Source: Sulfurovum sp. 16-42-52 (GTDB lineage Bacteria > Campylobacterota > Campylobacteria > Campylobacterales > Sulfurovaceae). From it: 53,032 nt of DNA. Where the stretch lies: assembly GCA_002281755.1 (NCBI GenBank), contig NCHB01000028.1, positions 1-53,032 of the forward strand, read 5' to 3'. The position numbers were made by a program, and so were the translations under genes. Shown here piece after piece: positions 7,169 to 16,687 of this stretch (the first letter of the stretch is position 1; the number at the start of each line of letters is the position of its first letter). Under the pieces are notes generated by a model. The model had not been told where the DNA came from. It searched no databases and saw only the letters and a program-made list of their open reading frames with translations.

Positions 7169-8353
7169 ATGACGCTAGAACAACAAGACAAACAGTATGT
7201 GTTGCAAACCTATGCACGCGATTACACCAATTTTGTAAAAGGTGTAGGGGCAACGCTGTATGATGAAAACGGTAAAGACTATATTGATTTTGCCGCAGGC
7301 ATCGCAGTCAACTCTGTGGGACATGCCAACCCAAAACTGGTTGCTGCACTGTGTGAACAGGCACAAAAAATCATCCACATCTCTAACCTGCAGGTCATAG
7401 AACCGCAAGCCAAACTGGCACAAAAGATTGTGGAACTCTCTGGCTATGATATGGGCGTATTTTTTGCAAACTCAGGCGCAGAAGCCAATGAGGGTGCGAT
7501 AAAGATAGCACGCAAATACGGTGAGACAAGGTTTGAAAATAAACGATACAAAGTGATAACTCTTGAGCATTCGTTTCACGGACGTACCATCACAACCGTG
7601 AAGGCTACAGGGCAAGCGAGTTTTCATGTACCGCATTTTTCTCCTTATCCGGATGGATTTTCGTATGAAAAAACGATTGCCGATGTCTTTGGGGCTATTG
7701 ATGATGAAACGGTAGCTGTACTCATCGAACTCGTGCAAGGTGAGGGCGGTGTGCAGCCTTTTGAAAAAGAAGAGGTGCAAGCCTTAGCAAAACATCTCAA
7801 AGAGAAGAACATTTTGCTCATCGTGGATGAAGTGCAAACGGGTGTGTACCGTACCGGTGAGTTTTTGGCATCCAATCTCTACGAAATAGAACCTGACATC
7901 ATCACCCTTGCCAAAGGGTTGGGCGGTGGTGTGCCTATCGGTGCGGTGATGACCAGACACAAAGAGGTTTTGAGTGCAGGGGATCACGGAAGTACTTTTG
8001 GTGGGAACTATCTGAGCACGGCAGCGGGACTGGCGGTTTTAGAGATATTACAGCCTTTGTATGAAAGTGGCGAGCTGGATGAAATTTTGGTTTATTTTAC
8101 GCAAAAACTGCAGGAAGTTGCGGCAAACTACACACATTTGTTTGAAAAAGAGGTGGGGCTGGGACTGATGCGAGGTCTTCGTGCCAAAACCGCAGAGATT
8201 CAAGTGGCTGTGATCAAAAATAGTATGAAAGAAGGGCTTGTAGTACTTAAAGCAGGACGCAATACCATACGCTTTTTACCCAGTCTGACCATCAGTAAAA
8301 ATGAAATCGATGAAGGGTTCAAACGCTTTGAAAACGTTCTTCGTACTTTGTAG
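7169..8353 (+). CDS. argD: Acetylornithine aminotransferase
   Basis: 394 residues, normal length for ArgD, a class III PLP-dependent aminotransferase that converts N-acetylglutamate semialdehyde to N-acetylornithine in arginine synthesis. Visible hallmarks: NSGAEANEGAIKIARKYG, HSFHGRT, LIVDEVQTGVYRTG and the PLP lysine in TLAKGLGGGVPIGAV near residue 249. GGGGGA lies upstream of the ATG. It overlaps the TolC-like gene by 53 nt. argB is in this window too, at 27.3 kb, so the pathway is dispersed. Confidence 0.92.
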   Translation: MTLEQQDKQYVLQTYARDYTNFVKGVGATLYDENGKDYIDFAAGIAVNSVGHANPKLVAALCEQAQKIIHISNLQVIEPQAKLAQKIVELSGYDMGVFFANSGAEANEGAIKIARKYGETRFENKRYKVITLEHSFHGRTITTVKATGQASFHVPHFSPYPDGFSYEKTIADVFGAIDDETVAVLIELVQGEGGVQPFEKEEVQALAKHLKEKNILLIVDEVQTGVYRTGEFLASNLYEIEPDIITLAKGLGGGVPIGAVMTRHKEVLSAGDHGSTFGGNYLSTAAGLAVLEILQPLYESGELDEILVYFTQKLQEVAANYTHLFEKEVGLGLMRGLRAKTAEIQVAVIKNSMKEGLVVLKAGRNTIRFLPSLTISKNEIDEGFKRFENVLRTL

Positions 8354-9530
8354 TTTGGGGCTTTGCACCTTGCTTTATGCCGATGAGCTGGGGAGTATAC
8401 TGTCTGATAATAAAGAGTTGTTGTTTGATTATCAAATGCAAAGCAATGAACTTGAAAGTGACAAACTCTCCAACAGTTGGATGAACCCCGTTCGTTTGCA
8501 GTATGGCAGAAACTACAGTACACAGTTTGGTGATCAGACGATAGATACAGGAAGTTATTCGGTGGTGGTGGATCAGCCTATCTTTAGGTCGGGTGGGATT
8601 TATTATGGTATCAAGTATGCGCAGGCATTTCGTGAAGCCAATCAAGCCGATATCCAACTTCAAAAACGCACCATGATAGGAGATGCCGTCTCCATCCTGT
8701 TTAATTTGAAAAAAACAAAACTTGAGCAGGAAAAGATGCGCTTTCAGCTCAAAAATGATGCCATTGACATCTTACAAAAGCGTGAAAGTTATGAAGCGGG
8801 ATTGCTTGACAGCAGCTTTTTGGATCAGGCGATACTCAAAAAGAGTCAGGATGAAACGGCTTTACTTGAGATGGAACTTACCCTGATGGAGTTGAAACAG
8901 AGATTTTCACTCCTAAGTGATAAAAACCCTTACAGTTTGCGCCTTCCTGTCTTGAAACTGATGAGTAAAACAAAATACCGTGAAGCCAATCTGGAGCTCA
9001 AAAGAGACAGGTTGCGTGCAGAGCAGTCGGACTACAACGAAAAAGTCACATGGGCGAAGTATCTTCCCGCTGTCTCGCTTCAAGGACAGTACACGGATGG
9101 AGACATCAACCCTCTTTTTGCCAGACCTGGTTCTTTGCTGCAGGAACAGTACTACAATTATGGCTTCACGGTTTCGATACCGATCGATATCAATGCACCC
9201 AGCGATATTGAGTTGGCAAAAGTGGAGAAGCTAAAAGCAGCGGTGGAAGTACTGGACAAAAAAGAACAGGTCAAGGAAGAGTACAACTGGATAGAAAACA
9301 GTCTAGGTATTTTAGATAAAAAAATCGCTTTGGCAAATCAAGATGAATCGGTCTTTAAAAATCTCTATAAGCTCACCAAAAACCTTGCAGATGCGGGAGA
9401 AAAAACCACCTATGATGCTGATGTGATGTTTAACTCTTCACAGATTCGCAAGCTTGATCAGCAGATATACGCCATTGACAAGCAAATTCAGCTGCTCAAA
9501 CTCTATATACGGGTGGAAAATGCGATTTAG
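8301..9530 (+). CDS. TolC-like outer-membrane efflux protein
   Basis: 409 residues with a signal peptide (TFFVLCSLGLCTLLYA). The rest is dominated by long amphipathic helices with two beta segments (YSVVVDQPIFRSG and YGFTVSIPIDINAPSD), the repeat pattern of the outer-membrane efflux protein family. It starts within the end of argD; an internal ATG at 8310 is an alternative start. With the HlyD-like gene upstream it would form the outer two parts of a tripartite exporter. Confidence 0.75.
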   Translation: MKSMKGSNALKTFFVLCSLGLCTLLYADELGSILSDNKELLFDYQMQSNELESDKLSNSWMNPVRLQYGRNYSTQFGDQTIDTGSYSVVVDQPIFRSGGIYYGIKYAQAFREANQADIQLQKRTMIGDAVSILFNLKKTKLEQEKMRFQLKNDAIDILQKRESYEAGLLDSSFLDQAILKKSQDETALLEMELTLMELKQRFSLLSDKNPYSLRLPVLKLMSKTKYREANLELKRDRLRAEQSDYNEKVTWAKYLPAVSLQGQYTDGDINPLFARPGSLLQEQYYNYGFTVSIPIDINAPSDIELAKVEKLKAAVEVLDKKEQVKEEYNWIENSLGILDKKIALANQDESVFKNLYKLTKNLADAGEKTTYDADVMFNSSQIRKLDQQIYAIDKQIQLLKLYIRVENAI

Positions 9531-10506
9531 CGACTATATGAACGCGTGGCTTTACGGTGAGGAGGGCTACTATAAGCACTTTAAAGCCATCGGAAAAACC
9601 GGAGATTTTTATACCGCAGTGAGTACAAGTCGTTTTTTTGGTGCGAGTATTGCCAATTATTTCTACAAACTTTTGCAAGAGGGCGTTGCCGATAAAAATG
9701 GCTGGCTCATCGAGATAGGCGCACATCAAGGCTACTTGATTTGTGATATGATCCAGTGGCTTTACACCTGTGACCCTGCTTTGGTGCAAACGTTGAAGTT
9801 TGGCATCGTGGAACGCCAGAGCGAAGTGCAAAAAGCCCAAAAGGCATACATCAAAGAGCGCTTTGGTGATGATGTGCACATTGTGCATTTTAATGATATC
9901 TCAGAAGTAAAAGCCGCGTATGCCTTTGTTGTTGCCAATGAGATTTTGGATGCATTTGCCTGTGAGTTGCTCAAAGATGAAAAAATCGCCCATGTGGATA
10001 ATCATGAGATTATATGGAAAGATGCATCTTCTGAGATGCTCTTGTGGGCAAAAAAGCATTATCTCACCCAAGGTGAGATTGCTGTAGGGTATGAAGACTT
10101 TGCTTTAGATATGGCAAAGGGCATTGAACACTGTGATTTTGTGACCTTCGATTATGGTGAAAAATATGTGCGTAATGACTTCTCAATCCGTATCTACAGA
10201 ACACACCAAACCTTTCCTTTGTTTGATGAGGAACTGAATCTCCATGAGTCTTACCAAAAAGATGATATCACCTATGATGTAAACTTTGCCCATGCAAGCG
10301 AGGCATTTGTGCAAGCAGGTTTTGATGAGGTGTTGTATGAGACACAAGCACGTGCTTTGGTGCGTTTTGGGATTATAGACATTCTTGAGCGCTTTGCAAA
10401 ACAGGCAAAACAGTCACACTATGTACGAGAAGCTGATAAGATTAAAACACTGCTATCACCCACGATGATGGGCGATAGATTTAAGATGATACATTTTAGA
10501 AAGTAA
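9520..10506 (+). CDS. MidA-like SAM-dependent methyltransferase (DUF185)
   Basis: 328 residues from the ATG at 9520, which overlaps the previous stop by 11 nt and has GGTGGA just upstream. The opening MRFSDYMNAWLYGEEGYY and GDFYTAVSTSRFFGASIA are characteristic of the family. IEIGAHQGYL (~70) is the SAM-binding loop and VVANEILDAFACE (~135) the later motif. Mitochondrial NDUFAF7/MidA methylates an arginine of a complex I subunit; bacterial members are presumed methyltransferases of unknown substrate. The family call is firm, the substrate unknown. Confidence 0.8.
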   Translation: MRFSDYMNAWLYGEEGYYKHFKAIGKTGDFYTAVSTSRFFGASIANYFYKLLQEGVADKNGWLIEIGAHQGYLICDMIQWLYTCDPALVQTLKFGIVERQSEVQKAQKAYIKERFGDDVHIVHFNDISEVKAAYAFVVANEILDAFACELLKDEKIAHVDNHEIIWKDASSEMLLWAKKHYLTQGEIAVGYEDFALDMAKGIEHCDFVTFDYGEKYVRNDFSIRIYRTHQTFPLFDEELNLHESYQKDDITYDVNFAHASEAFVQAGFDEVLYETQARALVRFGIIDILERFAKQAKQSHYVREADKIKTLLSPTMMGDRFKMIHFRK

Positions 10507-10511
10507 GGTTC

Positions 10512-10931
10512 TTACTGCATCGCTTTTAGCATGTTGCAGCGTTTGATGGAAGCCTCTTCACTTCCAAACATTGCAGTGTATTTGTCAAATTTTTCCTGAG
10601 TGATCATTGCGATGCACTCTTCTTTACTCATCCCGCTAGAAGCAGTAGCCGGCTCTGAAGGTGCAGGTGCTTTTTCTACTGTTTTGGGTGTGGCTTTTTT
10701 GTCTTCGGGGTACATGTAGTCAGAGTTGAAGTTTTTATCATCTATCTCTCTAAGTTTTATGTTTTTTTTAGGCGGTGGGGGTAGCTGTTTTTTCGCCACA
10801 GGCGCAGTTTTTTTTACCACAGGTTTTGGTGCTACTTTTTGAACAACAGGTTTTCTTGCAACGGGAACACTGCTTTGTGTACATCCTGCCAAAAGTAAGG
10901 CAAGACTAAGGGCTATACTGGTTTGTTTCAT
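10512..10931 (-). CDS. Proline/lysine-rich lipoprotein
   Basis: 139 residues from the ATG at 10931, chosen because AAGGA precedes it by 5 nt. The signal peptide ends in the lipobox LLLAGC, so it should be lipidated. Residues ~25-60 are a low-complexity stretch rich in Pro, Lys and Val (repeats of KPVV-like units), suited to span the periplasm or peptidoglycan. A short C-terminal domain has two Cys (KEECIAMI and KRCNML), which may form a disulfide. No known function. Confidence 0.65.
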   Translation of the reverse strand: MKQTSIALSLALLLAGCTQSSVPVARKPVVQKVAPKPVVKKTAPVAKKQLPPPPKKNIKLREIDDKNFNSDYMYPEDKKATPKTVEKAPAPSEPATASSGMSKEECIAMITQEKFDKYTAMFGSEEASIKRCNMLKAMQ

Positions 10932-10981
10932 GGTCATCCTTTTTAATTTGCTGTGTATTGTAGTATAAAACACGACTATTT

Positions 10982-11338
10982 TCAACATTGTAGGCTCAGA
11001 ACGACAACCGCGATAGCAAAGCCGCCATCATGACTGATGGAAAGAGAAGAGGTTTGTATGGGGTATTTCATCAGTGCATCATGGCTCAGTGTAAATGTGG
11101 GTTTCCCCCGTGCATCTTTGTTTAAGAGGATATCATGAAAGGACAACTCACGCCCGATGCCACACCCCAACGCTTTGGCTATGGCTTCTTTGGCTGCCCA
11201 AAAGCCCGCTATGGATGCAGGTTTTTGTACGAGTTTTATCTCGTCTGGCTGTAAAAAGCGCTGGGTAAATTTATCGCCAAATTGGCTGAGTGCTTTTTCG
11301 ATTCTGCTGATTTGGATGATGTCTGTACCGATGTTCAT
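10982..11338 (-). CDS. acpS: Holo-[acyl-carrier-protein] synthase
   Basis: 118 residues, typical for AcpS, which transfers 4'-phosphopantetheine from CoA to acyl carrier protein. Motifs: GTDIIQISRIEKAL at the N terminus, FWAAKEAIAKALG with the magnesium-binding Glu, and LSISHDGGFAIAV near the C terminus. ATG 11338 starts the conserved domain. The box TATAAT lies six bases before this ATG, so the mRNA may be leaderless unless the gene is read through from radA, whose stop is 17 bp upstream. Confidence 0.9.
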   Translation of the reverse strand: MNIGTDIIQISRIEKALSQFGDKFTQRFLQPDEIKLVQKPASIAGFWAAKEAIAKALGCGIGRELSFHDILLNKDARGKPTFTLSHDALMKYPIQTSSLSISHDGGFAIAVVVLSLQC

Positions 11339-11354
11339 GGAAGTATTATAGCGC

Positions 11355-12707
11355 TTACATCCACTCAACTACTTTAGAAACTTCATCCGCAATAAAACAT
11401 TTTATTTTCGTTGTCTCTAGTGGTTTGTTAGGGATGACCGCCTTGCTAAAGCCCTGTGTTTCTATCTCTTTGAGACGCTGTGAAAGCCCTGCTATTTCGC
11501 GTATCTCACCTGTGAGGCTGACTTCGCCCAAAAAGAGTGTCTGTGCACTAAGTTCTCTGTTTCGGTAGGAGCTTAAAATCGCTGCGATGACGGCAAGGTC
11601 GGCTGAAGGCTCGTTTATCTTGATACCTCCTGAGACATTGATGAAGACGTCGTAAGTGCCAAGAGGCAGGTCAAGTTTTTTCTCAAGTAGTGCAAGCAAC
11701 ATACCCAAACGGTTGTTGTCGAACCCTGTGGAGCTTCGTTTGGCATGCCCGTAAGATTCAGATACCAGTGCCTGTATCTCGACGATGATGGGGCGGCTTC
11801 CTTCCATGATGACGGTGAGCGCAGAGCCTGACTGTAGTTTTTGTTTGTTAAAAAACTTACCTGCCATGGACTTCGCATCGTTGAGTCCCTCTTTGTTCAT
11901 CTCGAAGATGCCCACTTCGTTGGTAGCACCAAATCGGTTTTTAAACCCACGCAACAGACGCAAGTCAGAGTTGGTGTCGCCTTCAAAGTAAAGAACGGTA
12001 TCCACCATGTGCTCCAACACTCTAGGCCCCGCGATGGAGCCGTCTTTGGTGATGTGCCCGATGATAAAGATGGGGATGTGCAGACTTTTGGCAAGCCGCA
12101 TCAGCTCAAAGGTGATGGTACGCACCTGTGTCACAGAACCTGGAGCTGAGGGCGTTTCTTCAGAGTAGAGGGTTTGGATGGAGTCGATGACGATGAGCTC
12201 ATAGGGCTGGTTTCCCACTTCAGCTATAACCGAACTGAGGTTAATCTCAGGGAGCAAATAGAGATTGTCGTGGTTGGCTTCAAGTCTGTTTGAACGCAGT
12301 TTGATCTGCCCTGCTGACTCTTCTCCTGAGACATACAGCACTTTTTTTCCTGCTCGCGCTAGGTTTCCTGCTATCTTGAGCAACAGCGTTGATTTGCCTA
12401 CTCCCGGACTGCCGCCGATGAGTGTGAGTGAGCCCGGAACGATGCCTCCACCCATGACAAGGTCAAGCTCTTTGCTGCCTGAAGTGAAACGGATGATGTT
12501 GTCTTCTTCTATCTGCGTGATGGGTTTGGCTTTGGGGGTCAGTGCGCTTCCGCCTCGTCCTTTTGAAGACTCGTTGAGGTATTTTATCTGCTCGGTGCTG
12601 AGTTCTATCATGGTTTCCCACTGCTCACATGAGGTGCATTTTCCCATCCATCTAGGAGATTGAAACCCACACGCTTGGCACTCAAAGACCGTTTTTTGTT
12701 TCGCCAT
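11355..12707 (-). CDS. radA: DNA repair protein RadA
   Basis: 450 residues, full length for RadA (Sms), a RecA-family ATPase that promotes branch migration in recombinational repair. In order: the N-terminal zinc finger (CQACGFQSPRWMGKC), Walker A GGSPGVGKSTLL, Walker B region LIVIDSIQTL, the RadA-specific KNRFGATNEVGIF, and a Lon-protease-like C-terminal domain (SADLAVIAAILSS). AGGAG sits six bases before the ATG. It heads a minus-strand group with acpS and the lipoprotein. Confidence 0.95.
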   Translation of the reverse strand: MAKQKTVFECQACGFQSPRWMGKCTSCEQWETMIELSTEQIKYLNESSKGRGGSALTPKAKPITQIEEDNIIRFTSGSKELDLVMGGGIVPGSLTLIGGSPGVGKSTLLLKIAGNLARAGKKVLYVSGEESAGQIKLRSNRLEANHDNLYLLPEINLSSVIAEVGNQPYELIVIDSIQTLYSEETPSAPGSVTQVRTITFELMRLAKSLHIPIFIIGHITKDGSIAGPRVLEHMVDTVLYFEGDTNSDLRLLRGFKNRFGATNEVGIFEMNKEGLNDAKSMAGKFFNKQKLQSGSALTVIMEGSRPIIVEIQALVSESYGHAKRSSTGFDNNRLGMLLALLEKKLDLPLGTYDVFINVSGGIKINEPSADLAVIAAILSSYRNRELSAQTLFLGEVSLTGEIREIAGLSQRLKEIETQGFSKAVIPNKPLETTKIKCFIADEVSKVVEWM

Positions 12708-12813
12708 AAAGCACTCCTGCTAACTGTTTATTTTGTGATTGTAAACTAAAATGACTGCTTTGTACATAAAAATGTCAAATTGTCATATTTGATCTCTTTT
12801 GGGTTCTTTTGGC

Positions 12814-12819
12814 TATAAT
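12814..12819 (+). promoter_or_regulatory. -10 box of plsC
   Basis: TATAAT at 12814-12819, 25 bp before the GTG start at 12845. It also argues against a start at 12809, which would put the promoter inside the gene. Confidence 0.55.
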
Positions 12820-12844
12820 CTTCCCACTCAAAAAAGGATTTTTC

Positions 12845-13537
12845 GTGACATTTAACACTATCAAACAGCTTTTTATTGGTCTTTATCTGACAAATAGTTT
12901 TGGCTTCAGACTCAAAAAAACCAATGATCCTATGGAAAAAAAAAGACTAAGACTTGCGTACTCTGAGGCGCAACTTGCCACTTTAAAGGTCACCGTAAAG
13001 GTTGAAAACAAAGAAAAACTTCCCCAGACAGGGCAGTATTTAGTTGTCTCTAACCATAAAAGTATCATCGATCCGCCCATCATCGAAGTGGCATTTAAAG
13101 AGACGCAGATATTTGGTCCGTGGGTTTCCAAAAAAGAGCTTTATAACTCGTTTTTCTTTGGACTCTTTGTGCGTCATGCAGGCTCCATCTTACTTGACCG
13201 TGAAAAGAGTCAGATGAGTGGGTTTTTTGCAGAAACCAAAGAAGCCGTCAGTCGCGGTGAGTCCATCTTCATCTTCCCTGAAGGCACACGCAACAAAACC
13301 AACAAACCCCTCTCATCTTTCAAAGAAGGCTCACGCATCATCGCACTCAAAAACCGCCTGCCCATTCTGCCTTTGTACATCAAAAGCGACGCAAATAAGG
13401 TACTCAAAAATACCCTAGCCAACAGCGCGCTACACCAAGAAGTCACCATCGTAGTAGGCGACATCATAGACTACAAAGACAAAACCGACCTAGAGACACG
13501 CTACCGTGAGATGTTCGGTTTGCAAGAAGAGGGTTGA
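12845..13537 (+). CDS. plsC: 1-acyl-sn-glycerol-3-phosphate acyltransferase
   Basis: 230 residues starting at GTG 12845, with AAAGGA nine bases upstream and a -10 box at 12814. PlsC adds the second acyl chain to lysophosphatidic acid in membrane lipid synthesis. NHKSIID (~70) is the catalytic HxxxxD motif and FPEGTRNKTN (~148) the glycerophosphate-binding motif. The N terminus is hydrophobic and membrane-associated. The next gene, a restriction enzyme, follows after 18 bp with no promoter of its own that I can see. Confidence 0.88.
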   Translation: MTFNTIKQLFIGLYLTNSFGFRLKKTNDPMEKKRLRLAYSEAQLATLKVTVKVENKEKLPQTGQYLVVSNHKSIIDPPIIEVAFKETQIFGPWVSKKELYNSFFFGLFVRHAGSILLDREKSQMSGFFAETKEAVSRGESIFIFPEGTRNKTNKPLSSFKEGSRIIALKNRLPILPLYIKSDANKVLKNTLANSALHQEVTIVVGDIIDYKDKTDLETRYREMFGLQEEG

Positions 13538-13555
13538 TGTGAAAGTAGTTTACGC

Positions 13556-16270
13556 ATGATAAGCCTAAGCGAGATACGAAACCGTGCCCTAAGATTTCAA
13601 AACGAGTGGGCAGGTACGACATACGAGCGTGGTGAAGCGCAGAGTTTTTGGAACGATTTTTTTCAGATTTTTGATGTATCGCGCCGTCGTGTCGCCACAT
13701 TTGAAGAACCTATCAAAAAACTGGGCGGTTCACAAGGTTTCATAGACCTTTTTTGGAAAGGACAGCTTCTTATAGAGCACAAAAGCTTCGGCAAAGACCT
13801 CCGTAAAGCAAAAACCCAAGCCTTAGACTATTTTCCCAATATGCCTGAGCGTGACCTCCCGAAATTTATCCTTGTGTGTGATTTCCAAAACTTCGAGTTG
13901 TATGATTTGGATGAGAATGTAGAGTACCATTTTACTTTGGATGAACTGCACAAAAACATCGAGATTTTCGCCTTTATCGCAGGGTATCAGAAGAAAACCT
14001 ACAAAGAGGAAGAACCGACCAACCGCGCTGCTGCGGAGCTAATGGGAAAACTCCACGACAAACTCCTCGAAAACGGTTATGAGGGACACGAACTCGAACT
14101 CTATCTTACGCGTTTGCTTTTTTGTATGTTTGCTGAAGATACGGGGATATTTCCGAAAAACGGCTTTCGAGAGTTTGTCGAACTCTACACCGATGAAGAC
14201 GGGCGTAATCTTGGCTCTCAAATCGGCTATCTGTTCCAAATCTTCGATACTCCCAATGACAAACGCCCTAAAAATCTCGATGAGAGCTTCACGCAGTTTC
14301 CTTATGTCAATGGGCAGGTGTTCAGTGAGCAGATACGCATTGCGACGTTTGATCGCTCCATGCGTGAAATGCTCCTTGATGCCTGTGCCTTTGACTGGAG
14401 TGTCATTAGCCCCGCGATATTTGGCTCGATGTTCCAAGCCTCGATGGATACGACCAAGCGAGGAGAACTCGGCGCACACTTCACCAGTGAGAAAAACATC
14501 CTAAAAGCCATCAAACCATTGTTTTTGGATGAACTTTGGGAAGAGTTTGGGCGCATCAAGAACAACCCAAAACAGCTTCAAGTCTTCCATGCCAAAATCT
14601 CAAACTTGAAGTTTTTAGACCCAGCGTGTGGGAGTGGCAATTTTTTGGTTATCGCGTATCGTGAGTTAAAACTTGTAGAGTTTGAAGTGCTCAAAGTCCT
14701 CAAGATACTGACGCAACTCGTCCACATAGACCAATTTTACGGTTTTGAGATAGAAGAACTCCCCAGTCGCATCACCCAAATGGCGATGCTTCTCATCGAC
14801 CACCAAATGAACTTACGATTTGCCCAAATGTTCGGTGAACCACACTTCAACATCCCCATCGTAGAGAGTGCCAATATCTTCAATGTCAATGCCTTGCGTG
14901 CAGACTGGAAAGAATTACTCAACGGCACACATATCGACTATATCATCGGTAATCCGCCGTTTTTGGGTTCAAAATTGCAATCGAAAGAGCAAAAAGCAGA
15001 TATGACCATCGTATTTAATGGAGTCAAAAATGCGGGAGATTTGGATTTCGTAGCGGCATGGTATGTCAAAGCGGCACAGCTGATACAGGGAACTAGCGGT
15101 AAAGTTGCCCTCGTCTCAACCAATTCGATTACACAGGGGGAGCAAGTAGGGATTTTATGGCAGGAACTTTTTAATCGCTATCATGTGAAAATCCACTTTG
15201 CTCATCGTACTTTTAAATGGAACAACGAAGCCAAGCGTAACGCCGCCGTATTTTGTGTCATCATTGGCTTTGCCGCGCATGATACGAAAATCAAACGAAT
15301 TTTTGAATACGAAACACCGATTTCTGAACCGCATGAAATAATCGTGCAAAATATCAATCCGTATCTTGTGCGTGGGGATGATTTTTTTATATCATCAAAA
15401 CGAAAACATATCCAAAACAGTGTTCCTCAGATTCTCTTTGGGAGTATGCCTAATGATGGAGGCAATTTTCTCTTTACGGATGATGAGAAAGAGGAATTCT
15501 TAGCAGTAGAGCAAAAAGCCGAAAAATATATAAAGCCTCTTATATCTGCAAAAGAGTATTTAAACAGCAAAAATCGATGGTGCTTATGGCTCAAAGATTG
15601 TCCGCCTAATGAACTATCATCAATGCCACACGTACTGGAGCGGGTCAATAATGTTAAAAAGATACGAAGCGAAAGCAATCGAGAAGCCACCAAAAAGTTA
15701 GCAAAAACACCGATGCTATTTGGAGAAGATCGACAGCCTGATAGTGATTATGTTTTAATACCTCTCCATAGTTCTGAAAATAGAATGTATATTCCCTTTG
15801 GGTTTTGTGATAAGAGCATAATTGCTAATAATTCCACAAGTATTGTTCCTAATGTCACACTTTACCATTTCGGGATTTTAACTTCTAAAATACATATGGA
15901 TTGGGTACGATATACGTGCGGACGAATTAAAAGTGATTATCGCTACTCAAACGAAATCGTCTATAATAATTTCCCATTCCCGCAAGAAATAACCGACAAA
16001 CAGCGTGAGCAAATCGAAACCTTAGCCCAAGCAATCCTCGATGCCCGCACGCAATTTCCCGACAGTTCCTTAGCCGACCTCTATAACCCCCTCACAATGC
16101 CTCCGAAACTGCTAAAAGCGCATGAAGCACTCGATAAAGCGGTGGATAAGCTGTATCGCAAAGAGGGCTTTAAAAGTGATACGGAACGGGTGGCGCATTT
16201 GTTTGAACTCAATAGAGCGCTGACGAGTTTGATAGGGGTGGAGAAGCCGAAGAAAAGAGGTAAAAAATGA
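13556..16270 (+). CDS. MmeI-family type IIL/IIG restriction-modification enzyme
   Basis: 904 residues, close to MmeI (919). One chain combines nuclease, N6-adenine methyltransferase and target recognition. The nuclease is near the N terminus: FIDLFWKGQLLIEHKS, with the D-(x)n-E-x-K set ending near residue 75. The methyltransferase has HFTSEKNILKAI, motif I DPACGSGNF (~357) and motif IV NPPF (~466). The following ~250 residues should be the specificity domain, and the last ~120 a helical cap. MmeI-type enzymes cut about 20 bp from an asymmetric site and protect by modifying one strand. The gene looks intact. It lies between plsC and ftsY with toxin-antitoxin genes behind it, so it is part of an accessory island. 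Confidence 0.85.
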   Translation: MISLSEIRNRALRFQNEWAGTTYERGEAQSFWNDFFQIFDVSRRRVATFEEPIKKLGGSQGFIDLFWKGQLLIEHKSFGKDLRKAKTQALDYFPNMPERDLPKFILVCDFQNFELYDLDENVEYHFTLDELHKNIEIFAFIAGYQKKTYKEEEPTNRAAAELMGKLHDKLLENGYEGHELELYLTRLLFCMFAEDTGIFPKNGFREFVELYTDEDGRNLGSQIGYLFQIFDTPNDKRPKNLDESFTQFPYVNGQVFSEQIRIATFDRSMREMLLDACAFDWSVISPAIFGSMFQASMDTTKRGELGAHFTSEKNILKAIKPLFLDELWEEFGRIKNNPKQLQVFHAKISNLKFLDPACGSGNFLVIAYRELKLVEFEVLKVLKILTQLVHIDQFYGFEIEELPSRITQMAMLLIDHQMNLRFAQMFGEPHFNIPIVESANIFNVNALRADWKELLNGTHIDYIIGNPPFLGSKLQSKEQKADMTIVFNGVKNAGDLDFVAAWYVKAAQLIQGTSGKVALVSTNSITQGEQVGILWQELFNRYHVKIHFAHRTFKWNNEAKRNAAVFCVIIGFAAHDTKIKRIFEYETPISEPHEIIVQNINPYLVRGDDFFISSKRKHIQNSVPQILFGSMPNDGGNFLFTDDEKEEFLAVEQKAEKYIKPLISAKEYLNSKNRWCLWLKDCPPNELSSMPHVLERVNNVKKIRSESNREATKKLAKTPMLFGEDRQPDSDYVLIPLHSSENRMYIPFGFCDKSIIANNSTSIVPNVTLYHFGILTSKIHMDWVRYTCGRIKSDYRYSNEIVYNNFPFPQEITDKQREQIETLAQAILDARTQFPDSSLADLYNPLTMPPKLLKAHEALDKAVDKLYRKEGFKSDTERVAHLFELNRALTSLIGVEKPKKRGKK

Positions 16271-16641
16271 AAAGAGATTTAGACTTAATGCGCGAGATTA
16301 TGCTGACATTAGAAGAAAAAATGGAGTATGGCAAAAATATTATGAGTGATAGACTATTTGAAATGATGAACAATAAAACACTATCTTCGGCAAAACTGAG
16401 TTATCACATTGGATTATTGATAGAAGTCAATTTTATTGATGCAGTAAAAACATCTCATCATCGTGGTATAGATTTTGACATCACAACGATTACATCCGAT
16501 GGACAAGATTTTTTAGACACAATTAGACAAGATTCTACATGGGATATTATCAAAGAACAAGCAGTAAAGATGGGTGGTTATAGTCTCTCTTTGATTGTTG
16601 ATATTGGTAAGGAATACTTAAAAAAACAAATTGGTCTTTAG
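16267..16641 (+). CDS. DUF2513 family protein
   Basis: 124 residues that match DUF2513 by layout: the opening MKRDLDLMREIML, a winged-helix-like segment YHIGLLIEVNFIDA (~47-60), and TSDGQDFLDTIR (~79-90). It overlaps the restriction enzyme gene by 4 nt (ATGA), so it is coupled to it. DUF2513 genes are common in prophages and mobile regions; no function is established. It may be a regulator or accessory factor for the restriction enzyme. Confidence 0.7.
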   Translation: MKRDLDLMREIMLTLEEKMEYGKNIMSDRLFEMMNNKTLSSAKLSYHIGLLIEVNFIDAVKTSHHRGIDFDITTITSDGQDFLDTIRQDSTWDIIKEQAVKMGGYSLSLIVDIGKEYLKKQIGL

Positions 16642-16687
16642 ACAAAACCATAACTCTACATAAGCAAAAACTTCATTCAAAACAGTA

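Noticed and set aside
14039-14479. A 146-codon open frame on the minus strand inside the restriction enzyme gene
   Set aside because: It has no family features or ribosome site and lies wholly antisense to a strongly conserved gene. Similar shadows inside radA, rny, proS, thrC and argD were dropped for the same reason.
13556-16270. BREX PglX or a plain type I HsdM methyltransferase
   Set aside because: The N-terminal EHKS nuclease motif, 904-residue length and single-chain layout fit MmeI; no other BREX or type I genes are nearby.
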